Source: an uncultured Pelagibacteraceae bacterium (GTDB taxonomy: Bacteria > Pseudomonadota > Alphaproteobacteria > Pelagibacterales > Pelagibacteraceae). From it: 64,000 bases of DNA. Each line of letters opens with the position of its first letter. Position 1 is the first letter of the stretch. The stretch spans positions 62,001-126,000 of the forward strand of contig CACBXQ010000002.1 of the NCBI GenBank assembly GCA_902543245.1, in the 5' to 3' direction. Both the position numbers and the translations under genes were made by a program. The notes below the pieces were generated by a model. The model had not been told where the DNA came from and ran no database searches. It was given only the letters and a program-made list of their open reading frames with translations. This document shows positions 25,375 to 34,504 of the stretch, piece after piece.

Positions 25375-26349
25375 ATGAAGAAAATAGAATTTAAAAAATT
25401 CGGTGGGCCTGAAGTTTTAGAGTTAAAAGATGTTGAAATTGGTAAACCAAGCTCAAAAGAGGTTTTAATAAAAAACTTATCAATTGGTATTAATTATATT
25501 GATGTTTATCACAGAACTGGACTTTACCCTATTCCACTTCCAAGTGGGATTGGGCTTGAAGCATGTGGGGTTATTGAAGAAATAGGTTCTGAAGTAGACT
25601 TATTTAAAGTAGGAGAAAGAGTTAGTCATGCATCAATGCCAATAGGTGGTTATTCAGAAAAACAACTCATGCCTCAGGATAAATTAGTAAAAGTACCAGA
25701 AGGAATATCTGATGAGATAGCTTCGTGTATTATGCTTAAAGGTATAACAGCAGAATATCTTCTTCATAGAAGTTATGCTGCTAAAAAAGGTGATAAAATT
25801 TTATTTCATGCAGCTGCAGGAGGTGTTGGCCAAATATTATGTCAATGGGCAAATGCAATTGGATGTATTGTAATAGGAACTGTGGGATCAAAAGAAAAAG
25901 AGGAAATAGCAAAAAAAAATGGTTGTCATCACGTAATTAATTATACTGAAAATAATTTTGTAACTGAAGTTGAGAAACTGGTTGGCAAAGATGGTATTGA
26001 TGTTGTTTATGATGGTGTTGGCCAAAAAACATTTGAAGGATCCATTGAGTGTTTAAAAGTTAGAGGTATGATGGTTGCATTTGGAAATGCATCTGGATAT
26101 GTCCACACACTAGATATTAAAAAACATATAAATGCAAAAGGACTTTTTTTTACCAGACCATCTATTGCACATTACACTGTTACTAGAGAAGAATTTGTTG
26201 AATCAGCATCTAAGGTATTTGAGGCTGTATTGTCAGGTAAAATAAAAATAAATATTTCAAAAAAATATTCTTTAAATAATGTTAAAGAAGCCCATAAAGA
26301 GTTGGAAGCAAGAATACTAACTGGACCAGCTGTAATTATTCCTAACTAA
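25375..26349 (+). CDS. NADPH:quinone oxidoreductase, zinc-independent MDR family
   Basis: 324 residues, QOR branch of medium-chain dehydrogenases. The GroES-like N-terminal domain carries GINYIDVYHRTGLYPIPLPS, typical of quinone oxidoreductase, with no catalytic zinc ligands visible. The NADPH-binding motif is HAAAGGVGQILCQWA (about 142-156), followed by DVVYDGVGQKTFEGS. It reduces quinones by one or two electrons. Together with DoxX and pirin it forms a short redox-themed run. Its stop overlaps the convergent DUF2721 stop by four bases (CTAA). Confidence 0.92.
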   Translation: MKKIEFKKFGGPEVLELKDVEIGKPSSKEVLIKNLSIGINYIDVYHRTGLYPIPLPSGIGLEACGVIEEIGSEVDLFKVGERVSHASMPIGGYSEKQLMPQDKLVKVPEGISDEIASCIMLKGITAEYLLHRSYAAKKGDKILFHAAAGGVGQILCQWANAIGCIVIGTVGSKEKEEIAKKNGCHHVINYTENNFVTEVEKLVGKDGIDVVYDGVGQKTFEGSIECLKVRGMMVAFGNASGYVHTLDIKKHINAKGLFFTRPSIAHYTVTREEFVESASKVFEAVLSGKIKINISKKYSLNNVKEAHKELEARILTGPAVIIPN

Positions 26350-26750
26350 TCTATCTTAACATCCATATCTGACATGTGTAATTTAAGTGCACTTGTTGAT
26401 ATTTGTATTTCTCTAATAAAGAAAATTATTGATATAATCATAGATAGACAACATGAACCAAAAATTACTCTAGCAGTAAACACTTCATCAAGATATAAAG
26501 CAAAAACAGTTAACATATTAAATAAAAAACCAAAAGCAGCAAACATGATAGTCCATCTCAAAAGCGAAATTCTGCTACTTAAATTAATAAATTGTTTTTT
26601 CCATTCAGGCGGGATATGTTTCTCGTAAACATGTTCATCATGTAGCTGTCTAACTAATACACTTAAAGAATGAAACCTATTACTATAAACACTCATTAAG
26701 AGAGGAATTGCAGGAAACATTAGAGCAGTTACTGTATAATCAATATTCAT
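26346..26750 (-). CDS. DUF2721 family membrane protein
   Basis: 134 residues with three membrane helices: one N-terminal (VTALMFPAIPLLMSVYSNRF) and two C-terminal (about 64-87 and 92-112). The middle is a polar RFHSLSVLVRQLHDE stretch. The pattern matches DUF2721, an uncharacterised family common in proteobacteria. Function unknown. It is divergent from ubiA across 52 bases and convergent with the quinone reductase. Confidence 0.72.
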   Translation of the reverse strand: MNIDYTVTALMFPAIPLLMSVYSNRFHSLSVLVRQLHDEHVYEKHIPPEWKKQFINLSSRISLLRWTIMFAAFGFLFNMLTVFALYLDEVFTARVIFGSCCLSMIISIIFFIREIQISTSALKLHMSDMDVKID

Positions 26751-26802
26751 GCGAATCAGTTTGATTATGAATTTAGGCTTTGTTATTTACAAGTAAATAA
26801 TT

Positions 26803-27669
26803 ATGAAACAATTAAATTTATTCATTCAAATAACTCGATTAAATCGACCAATAGGTTACCTTCTTTTATTTTGGCCATGTCTTTGGGGATTAACTTTAGC
26901 GTACGATTCAAGTATCTCAATTAACATATATATTTTTTACATTATTTTATTTTTTTTGGGCTCTGTTTTTATGAGATCAGCTGGATGTATAGTAAATGAT
27001 ATCTCAGATAAAAACTTTGATAAAAAAGTTGAAAGAACAAAAAATAGGCCAATTGCTTCAGGAGAAATGTCAATAAAGATCGCTTTTTTTTATGTGATTG
27101 TTCTCTGCGGTTTGGCTTTGATGGTTTTAATTAATTTTAATAATATTACAATTTTACTAGCACTTGCCTCAATGCCTTTGGCTTTTACATACCCTTTGAT
27201 GAAAAGATTTACTTATTGGCCACAATTATTTTTAGGTATCACATTTAACTATGGGTTAATATTAGGATGGACATCAATAAATGGAGCTATAAATTTACCA
27301 GCAATTTCACTTTATTTTGCAGCCATATTTTGGACACTTGGTTACGACACTATATATGGATACCAGGATATAAATGATGATGAAATTATTGGAGTAAAAT
27401 CAACTTCTATTAAATTTAAAAAAAACCCAAAACAATTTTTATTATTATGTTATTCAATTTTTTTCACTCTTTTGATTCTAACAGGATATATTATGAAGTT
27501 TGAATTTTTCTTTTATTTTTCATTAGTTTTAACATTTGGTCATTTATTCCTTTATCAAATTAGAAATTTAAATAGCAAGGAACCAAAAAATTGTTTAAAA
27601 ATATTTAAAAGTAACAATATTATTGGTTTAATAGTTTTTTTTAACTTATTGGTAGGAAAGCTTGTTTAA
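26803..27669 (+). CDS. ubiA: 4-hydroxybenzoate polyprenyltransferase
   Basis: 288 residues, nine or so membrane helices. The first Asp-rich motif is CIVNDISDKNFDKKVERTKNRP (about 68 onward) and the second is YDTIYGYQDINDDEI. The start RLNRPIGYLLLFWPCLWGL is the usual UbiA N-terminus. It attaches the polyprenyl tail to 4-hydroxybenzoate in ubiquinone synthesis at the inner membrane. It is followed by msbA after a three-base gap. Confidence 0.95.
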   Translation: MKQLNLFIQITRLNRPIGYLLLFWPCLWGLTLAYDSSISINIYIFYIILFFLGSVFMRSAGCIVNDISDKNFDKKVERTKNRPIASGEMSIKIAFFYVIVLCGLALMVLINFNNITILLALASMPLAFTYPLMKRFTYWPQLFLGITFNYGLILGWTSINGAINLPAISLYFAAIFWTLGYDTIYGYQDINDDEIIGVKSTSIKFKKNPKQFLLLCYSIFFTLLILTGYIMKFEFFFYFSLVLTFGHLFLYQIRNLNSKEPKNCLKIFKSNNIIGLIVFFNLLVGKLV

Positions 27670-27672
27670 TTG

Positions 27673-29412
27673 ATGACTTCAAAACAGATCCTCCTAAGAC
27701 TTTATAATGACTATACTAAAAGGTTTGTTAAAAAAATAATTTTAGCTGTAATTTTTTCGATTTTAGTTGCAGGGAGTATGTCAACGATTGCTTGGCTTCT
27801 TGACCCAGCAATAAATAAAATTTTTTTAGAAAAAGATCAAACCTTAATATTTGTTATACCTTTACTTATAATTTTAGCATTCACTACTAAAGGCCTTTCT
27901 CTTTATTTTGCAAAAGTCATCATGATTGGTGTGGGTGAGGAAGTAAAAAAAATTATTCAATCAGATATGTTAAAATCATTTATCAAGGCAGATACCCAAT
28001 TTATTGAAAATAAACACACTGGTAAATATATATCCAATCTTACTTATGATGTTAATATGATAACAAATCTTTTGAGCAATACTCTTCTAAATTTATTTAA
28101 GGACAGTTTAACTTTAATAGGTTTGCTAAGTGTAATGTTTTTTCAAAATTGGAAACTCTCTCTAATAGCTTTAATCATGATCCCATTTGCTTCAATTACA
28201 GCCAGAACATTAGGAAAAAGGATGAGAAAAGTTAGTACGGAGGCTCAAGAAAAATCAGGTTACTTAACTAAATATTTAATTGAGATATTTAAAAACCATA
28301 AACTTATAAAAATTTTTCAAAGAGAAAACTATGAAAATACTAGAGCAGACAAATACATCGAAGAATTGAAAGAAAAATCAAAAAAGATAGCTATAGTTTA
28401 CGTAAGAACCGCCCCAATAATGGAGACAATGACAGGTATTATTATTGCAATACTTATATTCTACTCTGGAAAATTAATTTTTAATGATGAATTAGGTATT
28501 AATAATTTTTTTTCTTTTCTTGCTGCAATGATGCTTGCATATCAGCCGGTTAGAGCACTTGCCACTTTGAACATTGGAATAAATCAAGGAATTTCAGCAG
28601 CAAAAAGAATTTTACCAATAATTGATAATGAACAGACGATTTTAGATAAAAAACAAAGTAAAGATGTTGAAATTACCAAGGGAAAGATTGAATTTAAAAA
28701 TGTGAATTTCAAATATGAAAGTAAGAATGAAATCGTTTTAAAATCACTAAATTTAAGTATCGAGGGAGGAAAAATGTCATCGCTTGTAGGTCACAGTGGT
28801 GCTGGTAAATCAACGATACTAAATTTAATCCCAAGATTTTATGACGTATATTCAGGTGATATAATTCTAGATGGTAATTCCATATATAATTTAAAAATTA
28901 AATCTTTGAGAGATAATATTTCTTTAGTCAGTCAAGATACTACCTTGTTTGACGATACAGTTAGAAATAATATTTTATATGCAAATCCTGAAGCAAATGA
29001 TGAAGATATAGATAAAGCGACTGAATTATCCTTTGCCAAGGATTTTATTGAAAAACTTCCTAAAAAATACGACACAATAATTGGAGAAAATGGTGTGACC
29101 TTGTCAGGTGGAGAAAAACAAAGACTTTCAATAGCAAGAGCTATGCTTAAAAAAAGTAAAATTGTGCTCCTTGACGAAGCAACCTCTTCTCTAGATTCAG
29201 AAACTGAAAATAAAATTCAAGAAGCTATAAACTATCTTACAAAAGATAGAACAACATTAGTAATTGCTCATAGACTATCTACTATTCTAAATTCAAATAA
29301 GATATTTGTGGTTGAACAAGGAGAAGTTATTGATCAAGGTAAGCATGAAGATTTAATAAAAAATTCTGAAATATATAAAAATTTTTATGAAAGACAAATA
29401 AGAAAAAATTAA
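27673..29412 (+). CDS. msbA: Lipid A / LPS export ABC transporter MsbA-type
   Basis: About 579 residues. An N-terminal six-helix ABC transporter membrane domain is fused to an ATPase domain with Walker A GHSGAGKST (about 373-381), signature LSGGEKQR (about 477) and Walker B IVLLDEATSSLD (about 498), then the switch His in VIAHRLS. The order msbA-waaA-lpxK-lpxL supports lipid A flipping rather than drug export. The frame could open at TTG 27670; ATG 27673 is preferred. It overlaps waaA by one base. Confidence 0.92.
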   Translation: MTSKQILLRLYNDYTKRFVKKIILAVIFSILVAGSMSTIAWLLDPAINKIFLEKDQTLIFVIPLLIILAFTTKGLSLYFAKVIMIGVGEEVKKIIQSDMLKSFIKADTQFIENKHTGKYISNLTYDVNMITNLLSNTLLNLFKDSLTLIGLLSVMFFQNWKLSLIALIMIPFASITARTLGKRMRKVSTEAQEKSGYLTKYLIEIFKNHKLIKIFQRENYENTRADKYIEELKEKSKKIAIVYVRTAPIMETMTGIIIAILIFYSGKLIFNDELGINNFFSFLAAMMLAYQPVRALATLNIGINQGISAAKRILPIIDNEQTILDKKQSKDVEITKGKIEFKNVNFKYESKNEIVLKSLNLSIEGGKMSSLVGHSGAGKSTILNLIPRFYDVYSGDIILDGNSIYNLKIKSLRDNISLVSQDTTLFDDTVRNNILYANPEANDEDIDKATELSFAKDFIEKLPKKYDTIIGENGVTLSGGEKQRLSIARAMLKKSKIVLLDEATSSLDSETENKIQEAINYLTKDRTTLVIAHRLSTILNSNKIFVVEQGEVIDQGKHEDLIKNSEIYKNFYERQIRKN

Positions 29413-30662
29413 TGTTTTTTTTGTATAGATTATTAACTTATTTGGTTTTGATTGTATCACCCTTAATTATTTTTTATAGATTAATAATAGGAAAAGAAGA
29501 TAGTAAAAGGTATTTAGAAAAATTTTCACTCAACAGCTATGAAAGACCAAAAGGAAACTTAATATGGTTTCATGGTTCTAGTGTTGGAGAAGTATTAAGT
29601 GTTATACCTATTATTAAAGAATTAGAAAAACACAAAAAAATAAAAAAAATTCTAATTACATCCTCTACCTTAAGCTCATCAAAAGTTGTATCAAAACTAA
29701 ATTTAAAGAAAACAATTCATCAATTTTATCCTATTGATAATTATTATATTACATCGAAATTTTTAAATCATTGGCAACCTAATTTAGTAGTTTTTTTAGA
29801 ATCTGAAATTTGGCCGGTAATGATTGAAAATATTAAAAAAAACAATATTCCTTTGTTGCTTGTGAATGGCAGAATAACCAGAAAATCCTTCAATAATTGG
29901 AAAAAATTACTTCCAAATACAAAAAGAATATTCGAACAGTTTGATAAATGTTTTGTTCAAAATGATGAAACCTTTAAATATTTAAAAATATTAGGAGCAA
30001 AAAATATTTCAAAAATTGGAAACTTAAAATTTATTGAAGATAAAGAGGAGTTAAAAAATACTAGAAGATTAAGAAAATTTGAATTTTTAAAACAAAGAAA
30101 AATTTGGTGTGCATCTAGCACTCATGAAGGTGAGGAAAAAATATGCATGGATGCTCATAAAATACTAAAAAAAAAACATAAAGGGCTATTAACTATTATA
30201 ATTCCACGCCATGTTGAGAGAATTTCAAATATTATTGATATGGCAAAAAAAGAAAATTTGAATTTTTTATTACATAGCAAATCTTCAAAAATAAACAAAG
30301 AAACAGATATTTACTTAGTTGATACATATGGTGAAACTAAAAACTTTTACAAGAAAACAGATCTTACATTCATGGGTGGATCTATCGCTAGATATAAAAA
30401 AGGTGGACAAAACCCACTTGAGGCAATTAGATTTAACAATAAAATTTTATATGGTCCAAATATTCAAAATTTTAAAGAAATTTATTATTTTTTAAGTAAA
30501 AATAATTTAGCTTTTAGATTTAACAATAAAAATCAATTAATAAGTATGTTAAATTTATTTTTAAATAAAAAAACTTACAATTTAAAAAATTTTCACAAAG
30601 TAAATCAACTGGGATCTAATATATTAAAGAAAACTCTTGAAGAGATAATAGTTTACATATAA
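29412..30662 (+). CDS. waaA: 3-deoxy-D-manno-octulosonic acid (Kdo) transferase
   Basis: 416 residues, GT30 family. The N-terminal membrane anchor and WFHGSSVGEVLSVIPII block hold the catalytic Glu. LVVFLESEIWPVMIENI, LVNGRITRKSFNNW and TFMGGSIARYKKGGQNPLE in the nucleotide-sugar half are all conserved WaaA segments. It adds Kdo from CMP-Kdo to the lipid A precursor at the cytoplasmic face of the inner membrane. It sits between msbA and lpxK with no spacers, a lipid A operon. Confidence 0.95.
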   Translation: MFFLYRLLTYLVLIVSPLIIFYRLIIGKEDSKRYLEKFSLNSYERPKGNLIWFHGSSVGEVLSVIPIIKELEKHKKIKKILITSSTLSSSKVVSKLNLKKTIHQFYPIDNYYITSKFLNHWQPNLVVFLESEIWPVMIENIKKNNIPLLLVNGRITRKSFNNWKKLLPNTKRIFEQFDKCFVQNDETFKYLKILGAKNISKIGNLKFIEDKEELKNTRRLRKFEFLKQRKIWCASSTHEGEEKICMDAHKILKKKHKGLLTIIIPRHVERISNIIDMAKKENLNFLLHSKSSKINKETDIYLVDTYGETKNFYKKTDLTFMGGSIARYKKGGQNPLEAIRFNNKILYGPNIQNFKEIYYFLSKNNLAFRFNNKNQLISMLNLFLNKKTYNLKNFHKVNQLGSNILKKTLEEIIVYI

Positions 30663-31598
30663 ATGAAATTTTTGAAGCCAAAATTCTGGGATAAAAATAA
30701 ACCAAATTTTATATCTTACTTACTTTTACCAATATCTTTTATCTTTTTAATTTTGAGTAAAATTAAAATACATAAAAAAAAGAAAATTCAAAATATCAAA
30801 ACTATTTGTGTTGGGAACATTTATGTTGGTGGAACAGGAAAGACAACTTTGTGTATAAAAATAAATGAAATTATAAATTCTATGGGATTATCGTCTTGCT
30901 TTATTAAAAAAAAGTATGCAGACCAAAAAGATGAGCAAGAAATATTAAACAATAATGGTAAACTTTACTGTGAGAATAATAGAATTTCAGCTTTAAAAAA
31001 AATCAATAGTGAAAAAATTAGTGTTGCAATATTTGATGATGGTCTTCAAGATCAAAAAATCGAGTATGACTTATCAATAGTATGTTTTAATAAAAGTATA
31101 GGTCCAGGAAATGGTTTTTTAATTCCATCAGGACCTTTGAGAGAAAATATAAAAAGTTTAAAAAAATATGATGTTGTATTCTTAAATGGAAATGATGAAT
31201 CTAAATCTGAATTTGAGGATTTTCTCAAAAAGAAATTTACTCATTTAAAAGTTTTTAAGTCAAAATATAAAATTAAAAATAATGAGGAATTTGACAAAAA
31301 AGAAAAATATTTAGTATTTGCTGGTATTGGAAATTTTGAGAACTTAATTGAAATGTTAAAAATGAATAATTTTTCAATAATAAAATCTTTGAAATATCCA
31401 GATCATTACAATTATAAGCAATCTGATATAAACAAAATAAAAAATATTGCTAAAGATCATGATGCAAAAATTATCACTACAGAGAAAGATTTTCTGAGAT
31501 TAAGTGATGAAAATCAAAAAAATATTAGCAAGATAGATGTAGAACTTGATATTTTAAATAGAGATGATTTTACTGATTTTTTAAATAAAAAAATATGA
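30663..31598 (+). CDS. lpxK: Tetraacyldisaccharide 4'-kinase LpxK
   Basis: 311 residues. An N-terminal membrane segment (YLLLPISFIFLILSKIKI) precedes the Walker A motif in VGNIYVGGTGKTTL (about 50-63). The LpxK-specific FDDGLQDQKI...D motif and the C-terminal FAGIGNFENLI and TTEKDFLRL blocks follow. It phosphorylates the 4-prime position of the lipid A disaccharide. It begins directly after waaA and overlaps lpxL by four bases (ATGA). Confidence 0.95.
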   Translation: MKFLKPKFWDKNKPNFISYLLLPISFIFLILSKIKIHKKKKIQNIKTICVGNIYVGGTGKTTLCIKINEIINSMGLSSCFIKKKYADQKDEQEILNNNGKLYCENNRISALKKINSEKISVAIFDDGLQDQKIEYDLSIVCFNKSIGPGNGFLIPSGPLRENIKSLKKYDVVFLNGNDESKSEFEDFLKKKFTHLKVFKSKYKIKNNEEFDKKEKYLVFAGIGNFENLIEMLKMNNFSIIKSLKYPDHYNYKQSDINKIKNIAKDHDAKIITTEKDFLRLSDENQKNISKIDVELDILNRDDFTDFLNKKI

Positions 31599-32452
31599 AG
31601 TTAATTAATTATTTATTGCAATTTTTATTTTTCTTGCCCCTTTTCATGATTTTTAGGTTAATTGGTTATAAAAATTCATCTAATTTAGGTGCCAAGATAA
31701 CATCATTTTTAGGTCCAATGTTTAGGAAAAAAACACTTATTTTAAAAAATTTAAATAGAGCATTCCCGAATGAAGAAATTGATAATGAAAAAAAAATAAA
31801 AAAGATATGGGAAAATTATGGAAGAATATTATCTGACTATATTTATTTAAAAGAGTTTAGAAACGGGACAAAAAATAATTATATCAATGTTGAGGGAAGA
31901 GAAATTTTAAATAGTATAAAAAATAAAAAATCACCAGTAGTTTTTGTATCTGGTCATTTTAATAATTTCGAGTTGATGGCTATGGAAATTGAAAAAAATG
32001 ATATAAAAGTTGCAGCAATTTATAGACCTTTAAATAACTTATTTTTAAATCCAATGATGGAAAATATTAGGAAAAAGTATGTTTGTAAAAGACAGATAAA
32101 AAAAGGAATAAGCGGAACAAGAGAAATTTTAAAACTATTTAAGAATGGAGTATCTATAGCTCTAATGATAGATCAAAGAGTTAGTGAAGGAAAAAAAATT
32201 AAGTTTTTTAACCATGAAGCTTATACAACGACTATTCCTGCTCAACTAATTAAAAAATTTGGATGTGATGTTATTCCAGTGCATATTGAGAGAAATAGAA
32301 GATATCATTTCAATATTAAATTTTTTGAACCAATCTCATTTGATAAGAATAAAAATATTATGCAAGTAACACTAGAATTGAATAAAATTTTAGAAAAGAT
32401 GATTCTAAAAAATCCAGACCAATGGATCTGGACTCATAACAGATGGAAATAA
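31595..32452 (+). CDS. lpxL: Lipid A late acyltransferase (LpxL/HtrB family)
   Basis: 285 residues with an N-terminal membrane anchor. The acyltransferase motif VFVSGHFNNFELM carries the catalytic His with the acidic residue four residues on (HX4E form, as in LpxL/LpxM). ALMIDQRVSEGKKIKFFNHEA and the C-terminal NPDQWIWTHNRWK are also typical. It adds a secondary acyl chain to Kdo-lipid A. Which of LpxL or LpxM it matches best cannot be decided here. It ends three bases before the convergent DUF2093 gene. Confidence 0.9.
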   Translation: MKLINYLLQFLFFLPLFMIFRLIGYKNSSNLGAKITSFLGPMFRKKTLILKNLNRAFPNEEIDNEKKIKKIWENYGRILSDYIYLKEFRNGTKNNYINVEGREILNSIKNKKSPVVFVSGHFNNFELMAMEIEKNDIKVAAIYRPLNNLFLNPMMENIRKKYVCKRQIKKGISGTREILKLFKNGVSIALMIDQRVSEGKKIKFFNHEAYTTTIPAQLIKKFGCDVIPVHIERNRRYHFNIKFFEPISFDKNKNIMQVTLELNKILEKMILKNPDQWIWTHNRWK

Positions 32453-32455
32453 ATT

Positions 32456-32653
32456 TTATTTTTTATTAATTTGCTCGTTTCTTTCAAAAGCTTCTTTGTA
32501 AGAAAAATAAGGCTCTTGCAGATCTACATTCCAGTAAGTAAGTTTGTTTAAATCAATCTCTTTACCTGAGACAGCACATAGCACATATTCACCGTTCTCA
32601 ATCACTTTAAAGTGATTAGGTAAATATTTTAATTTTGCTAATTTTTTTTTCAT
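32456..32653 (-). CDS. DUF2093 family protein
   Basis: 65 residues: a short basic N-terminus, then the conserved ALKYLPNHF-like segment (LKYLPNHFKVIENGEYVLCAVSGKEIDL) and LTYWNVDLQEPYFSYKEAF. This is the pattern of DUF2093, a small family restricted largely to alphaproteobacteria. Function unknown. It sits alone on the minus strand between lpxL and purD, divergent from purD across 24 bases. Confidence 0.85.
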   Translation of the reverse strand: MKKKLAKLKYLPNHFKVIENGEYVLCAVSGKEIDLNKLTYWNVDLQEPYFSYKEAFERNEQINKK

Positions 32654-32677
32654 TTTTGATATATAAAATATTTATAT

Positions 32678-33943
32678 ATGAATATTGTAATTTTAGGAAG
32701 CGGTGGTAGAGAGCATGCTTTATGCAAAAAAATACATTTATCGAAAAAAGTTAAAAAAATTTACTCAATTCCAGGTAATGCAGGAACTTCGGATATTTCT
32801 GAAAATATAAATTTACCTTTAAATGACTTCAGCAAAATTGAAAAATTCATTAAAGATAAAAATATTGATTTAATAGTTGTCGGACCTGAACAGCCTTTAG
32901 TTGATGGGATAGTAGATTATTTTGAAAATAAGAATATAAATATATTTGGTCCAAATAAAATAGCATCTCAACTGGAAGGTTCAAAAATTTTTACAAAAAA
33001 ATTATGTGAAAAATATAATATTCCATCAGCAAATTTTGGAATATTTGAGAGTGCAGAAAAAGCTTTAAATTTTTTATCTAAAGCCAATTTTCCATTAGTC
33101 GTTAAGGCAGATGGTTTAGCTGCTGGAAAAGGAGTTTATATTTGCAAGGATTTAGAGGCAGCTAAATTGGGAATTTCTGAAATATTTAATGGGAAATTTG
33201 GTAAAGCAAATAATGTTCTTGTTGAAGAATTTCTAGAGGGTGAAGAAATGAGTTATTTCGTGATAAGTGATGGAAAAACATATAAAAAATTTGAAACTGC
33301 CCAAGATCACAAAAGAGTTGGTGAGGGTGATCAAGGAAAAAATACTGGTGGCATGGGAGCTTATTCTCCATCAGCCCTTATAAATGAAGAATTAGATAAA
33401 AAAATTATTAACAAAATAATTGAACCTACCTTAAAAGGATTAAAAGATATTGGTACAGATTTTAAAGGCTTTTTATATGCGGGCCTAATGATTGTTAAAA
33501 ATGAACCATACCTGATTGAATACAATGTAAGAATGGGAGACCCAGAATGTCAAACTATTCTACCTAGACTAAAAAATGATATGCTGGATTTACTATTATC
33601 ATGTTGTAAGAAAGATCTTTCAAAAATTGAATTGAATTGGCATGAAGATAAAAGTTTATGTGTTGTTTTATGTTCTAAAGGCTACCCAGAAAATTATGAT
33701 AATAATATAGAGATAACTGGGTTAGATAAGATCAAAGTGAGTGGGAAAAAAAATATTTATCATGCCGGTACATTAAAAAATAATAATATTACTTATTCTA
33801 ATGGCGGAAGAGTTTTAAATTTCTCAGTTTTATCTGATGACTTAAAGGATGCCAGAACAAAAGCGATTAAAATGATTCAGGAATTAGATTGGAATAACGG
33901 TTATTATCGAAAAGATATCGGCTTTAAAGCAATAAAAGATTAA
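32678..33943 (+). CDS. purD: Phosphoribosylamine-glycine ligase
   Basis: 421 residues, ATP-grasp family. Signatures: N-terminal VILGSGGREHALCKK, LPLVVKADGLAAGKGVYIC (ATP-grasp small domain), QDHKRVGEGDQGKNTGGMGAYSP (PurD-specific) and the metal-binding YNVRMGDPECQTILPRL. It catalyses the second step of de novo purine synthesis. rsmD follows with no spacer. The 24-base upstream gap must hold both this start region and that of the divergent DUF2093 gene. Confidence 0.97.
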   Translation: MNIVILGSGGREHALCKKIHLSKKVKKIYSIPGNAGTSDISENINLPLNDFSKIEKFIKDKNIDLIVVGPEQPLVDGIVDYFENKNINIFGPNKIASQLEGSKIFTKKLCEKYNIPSANFGIFESAEKALNFLSKANFPLVVKADGLAAGKGVYICKDLEAAKLGISEIFNGKFGKANNVLVEEFLEGEEMSYFVISDGKTYKKFETAQDHKRVGEGDQGKNTGGMGAYSPSALINEELDKKIINKIIEPTLKGLKDIGTDFKGFLYAGLMIVKNEPYLIEYNVRMGDPECQTILPRLKNDMLDLLLSCCKKDLSKIELNWHEDKSLCVVLCSKGYPENYDNNIEITGLDKIKVSGKKNIYHAGTLKNNNITYSNGGRVLNFSVLSDDLKDARTKAIKMIQELDWNNGYYRKDIGFKAIKD

Positions 33944-34504
33944 ATGAGAATAATTTCAGGTAATTTTAAAGGTAGGAAATTAATTGAACCTGTTGATAAA
34001 AAAACACGCCCATTAAAAGATCTTACAAAAGAATCCATATTCAATATTTTGGAACACTCAAATCTAGTCAAAACTAAAATAAATAATTCTAAGGTTTTAG
34101 ATTTATTTGCTGGTACAGGATCGTTTGGATTAGAATGCATATCAAGAGGATCAAGCAATGTAACTTTTGTAGAAAATTACCCTGATGCTTCAGATGTACT
34201 AAAAAAAAATATAGAAAAGTTTAATTGTGAGGACAAGTCAATTGTTATTAATGAAGATATTACAAATGATGATATTGAAACAAGGTTAATTGATAAAAAA
34301 TTTGATATAATATTTCTAGATCCACCATATAAAACTGAAAATTTTATTAATTTATTAAATAAAATTATCGATATTAAACTTTTAAATAAAAATGGAATTA
34401 TAATTATTCATAGATCAAAAAAAATAGTAGAAATCTTGCCTAAAAACTTTCAGATAATTCAAATAAAAACGTATGGGATTTCTAAAATAATATTTGGTTA
34501 TTAG
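33944..34504 (+). CDS. rsmD: 16S rRNA (guanine966-N2)-methyltransferase RsmD
   Basis: 186 residues. The N-terminal RIISGNFKGRKL...TRPLKDLTKESIFN is the RsmD signature. The SAM-binding motif LDLFAGTGSFGLECISRG follows (about 49-66), and the catalytic motif IV is DPPY in IIFLDPPYKTENF. It methylates G966 in the 30S subunit. It starts directly after purD and its stop overlaps the convergent pgi stop by four bases (TTAG). Confidence 0.95.
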   Translation: MRIISGNFKGRKLIEPVDKKTRPLKDLTKESIFNILEHSNLVKTKINNSKVLDLFAGTGSFGLECISRGSSNVTFVENYPDASDVLKKNIEKFNCEDKSIVINEDITNDDIETRLIDKKFDIIFLDPPYKTENFINLLNKIIDIKLLNKNGIIIIHRSKKIVEILPKNFQIIQIKTYGISKIIFGY

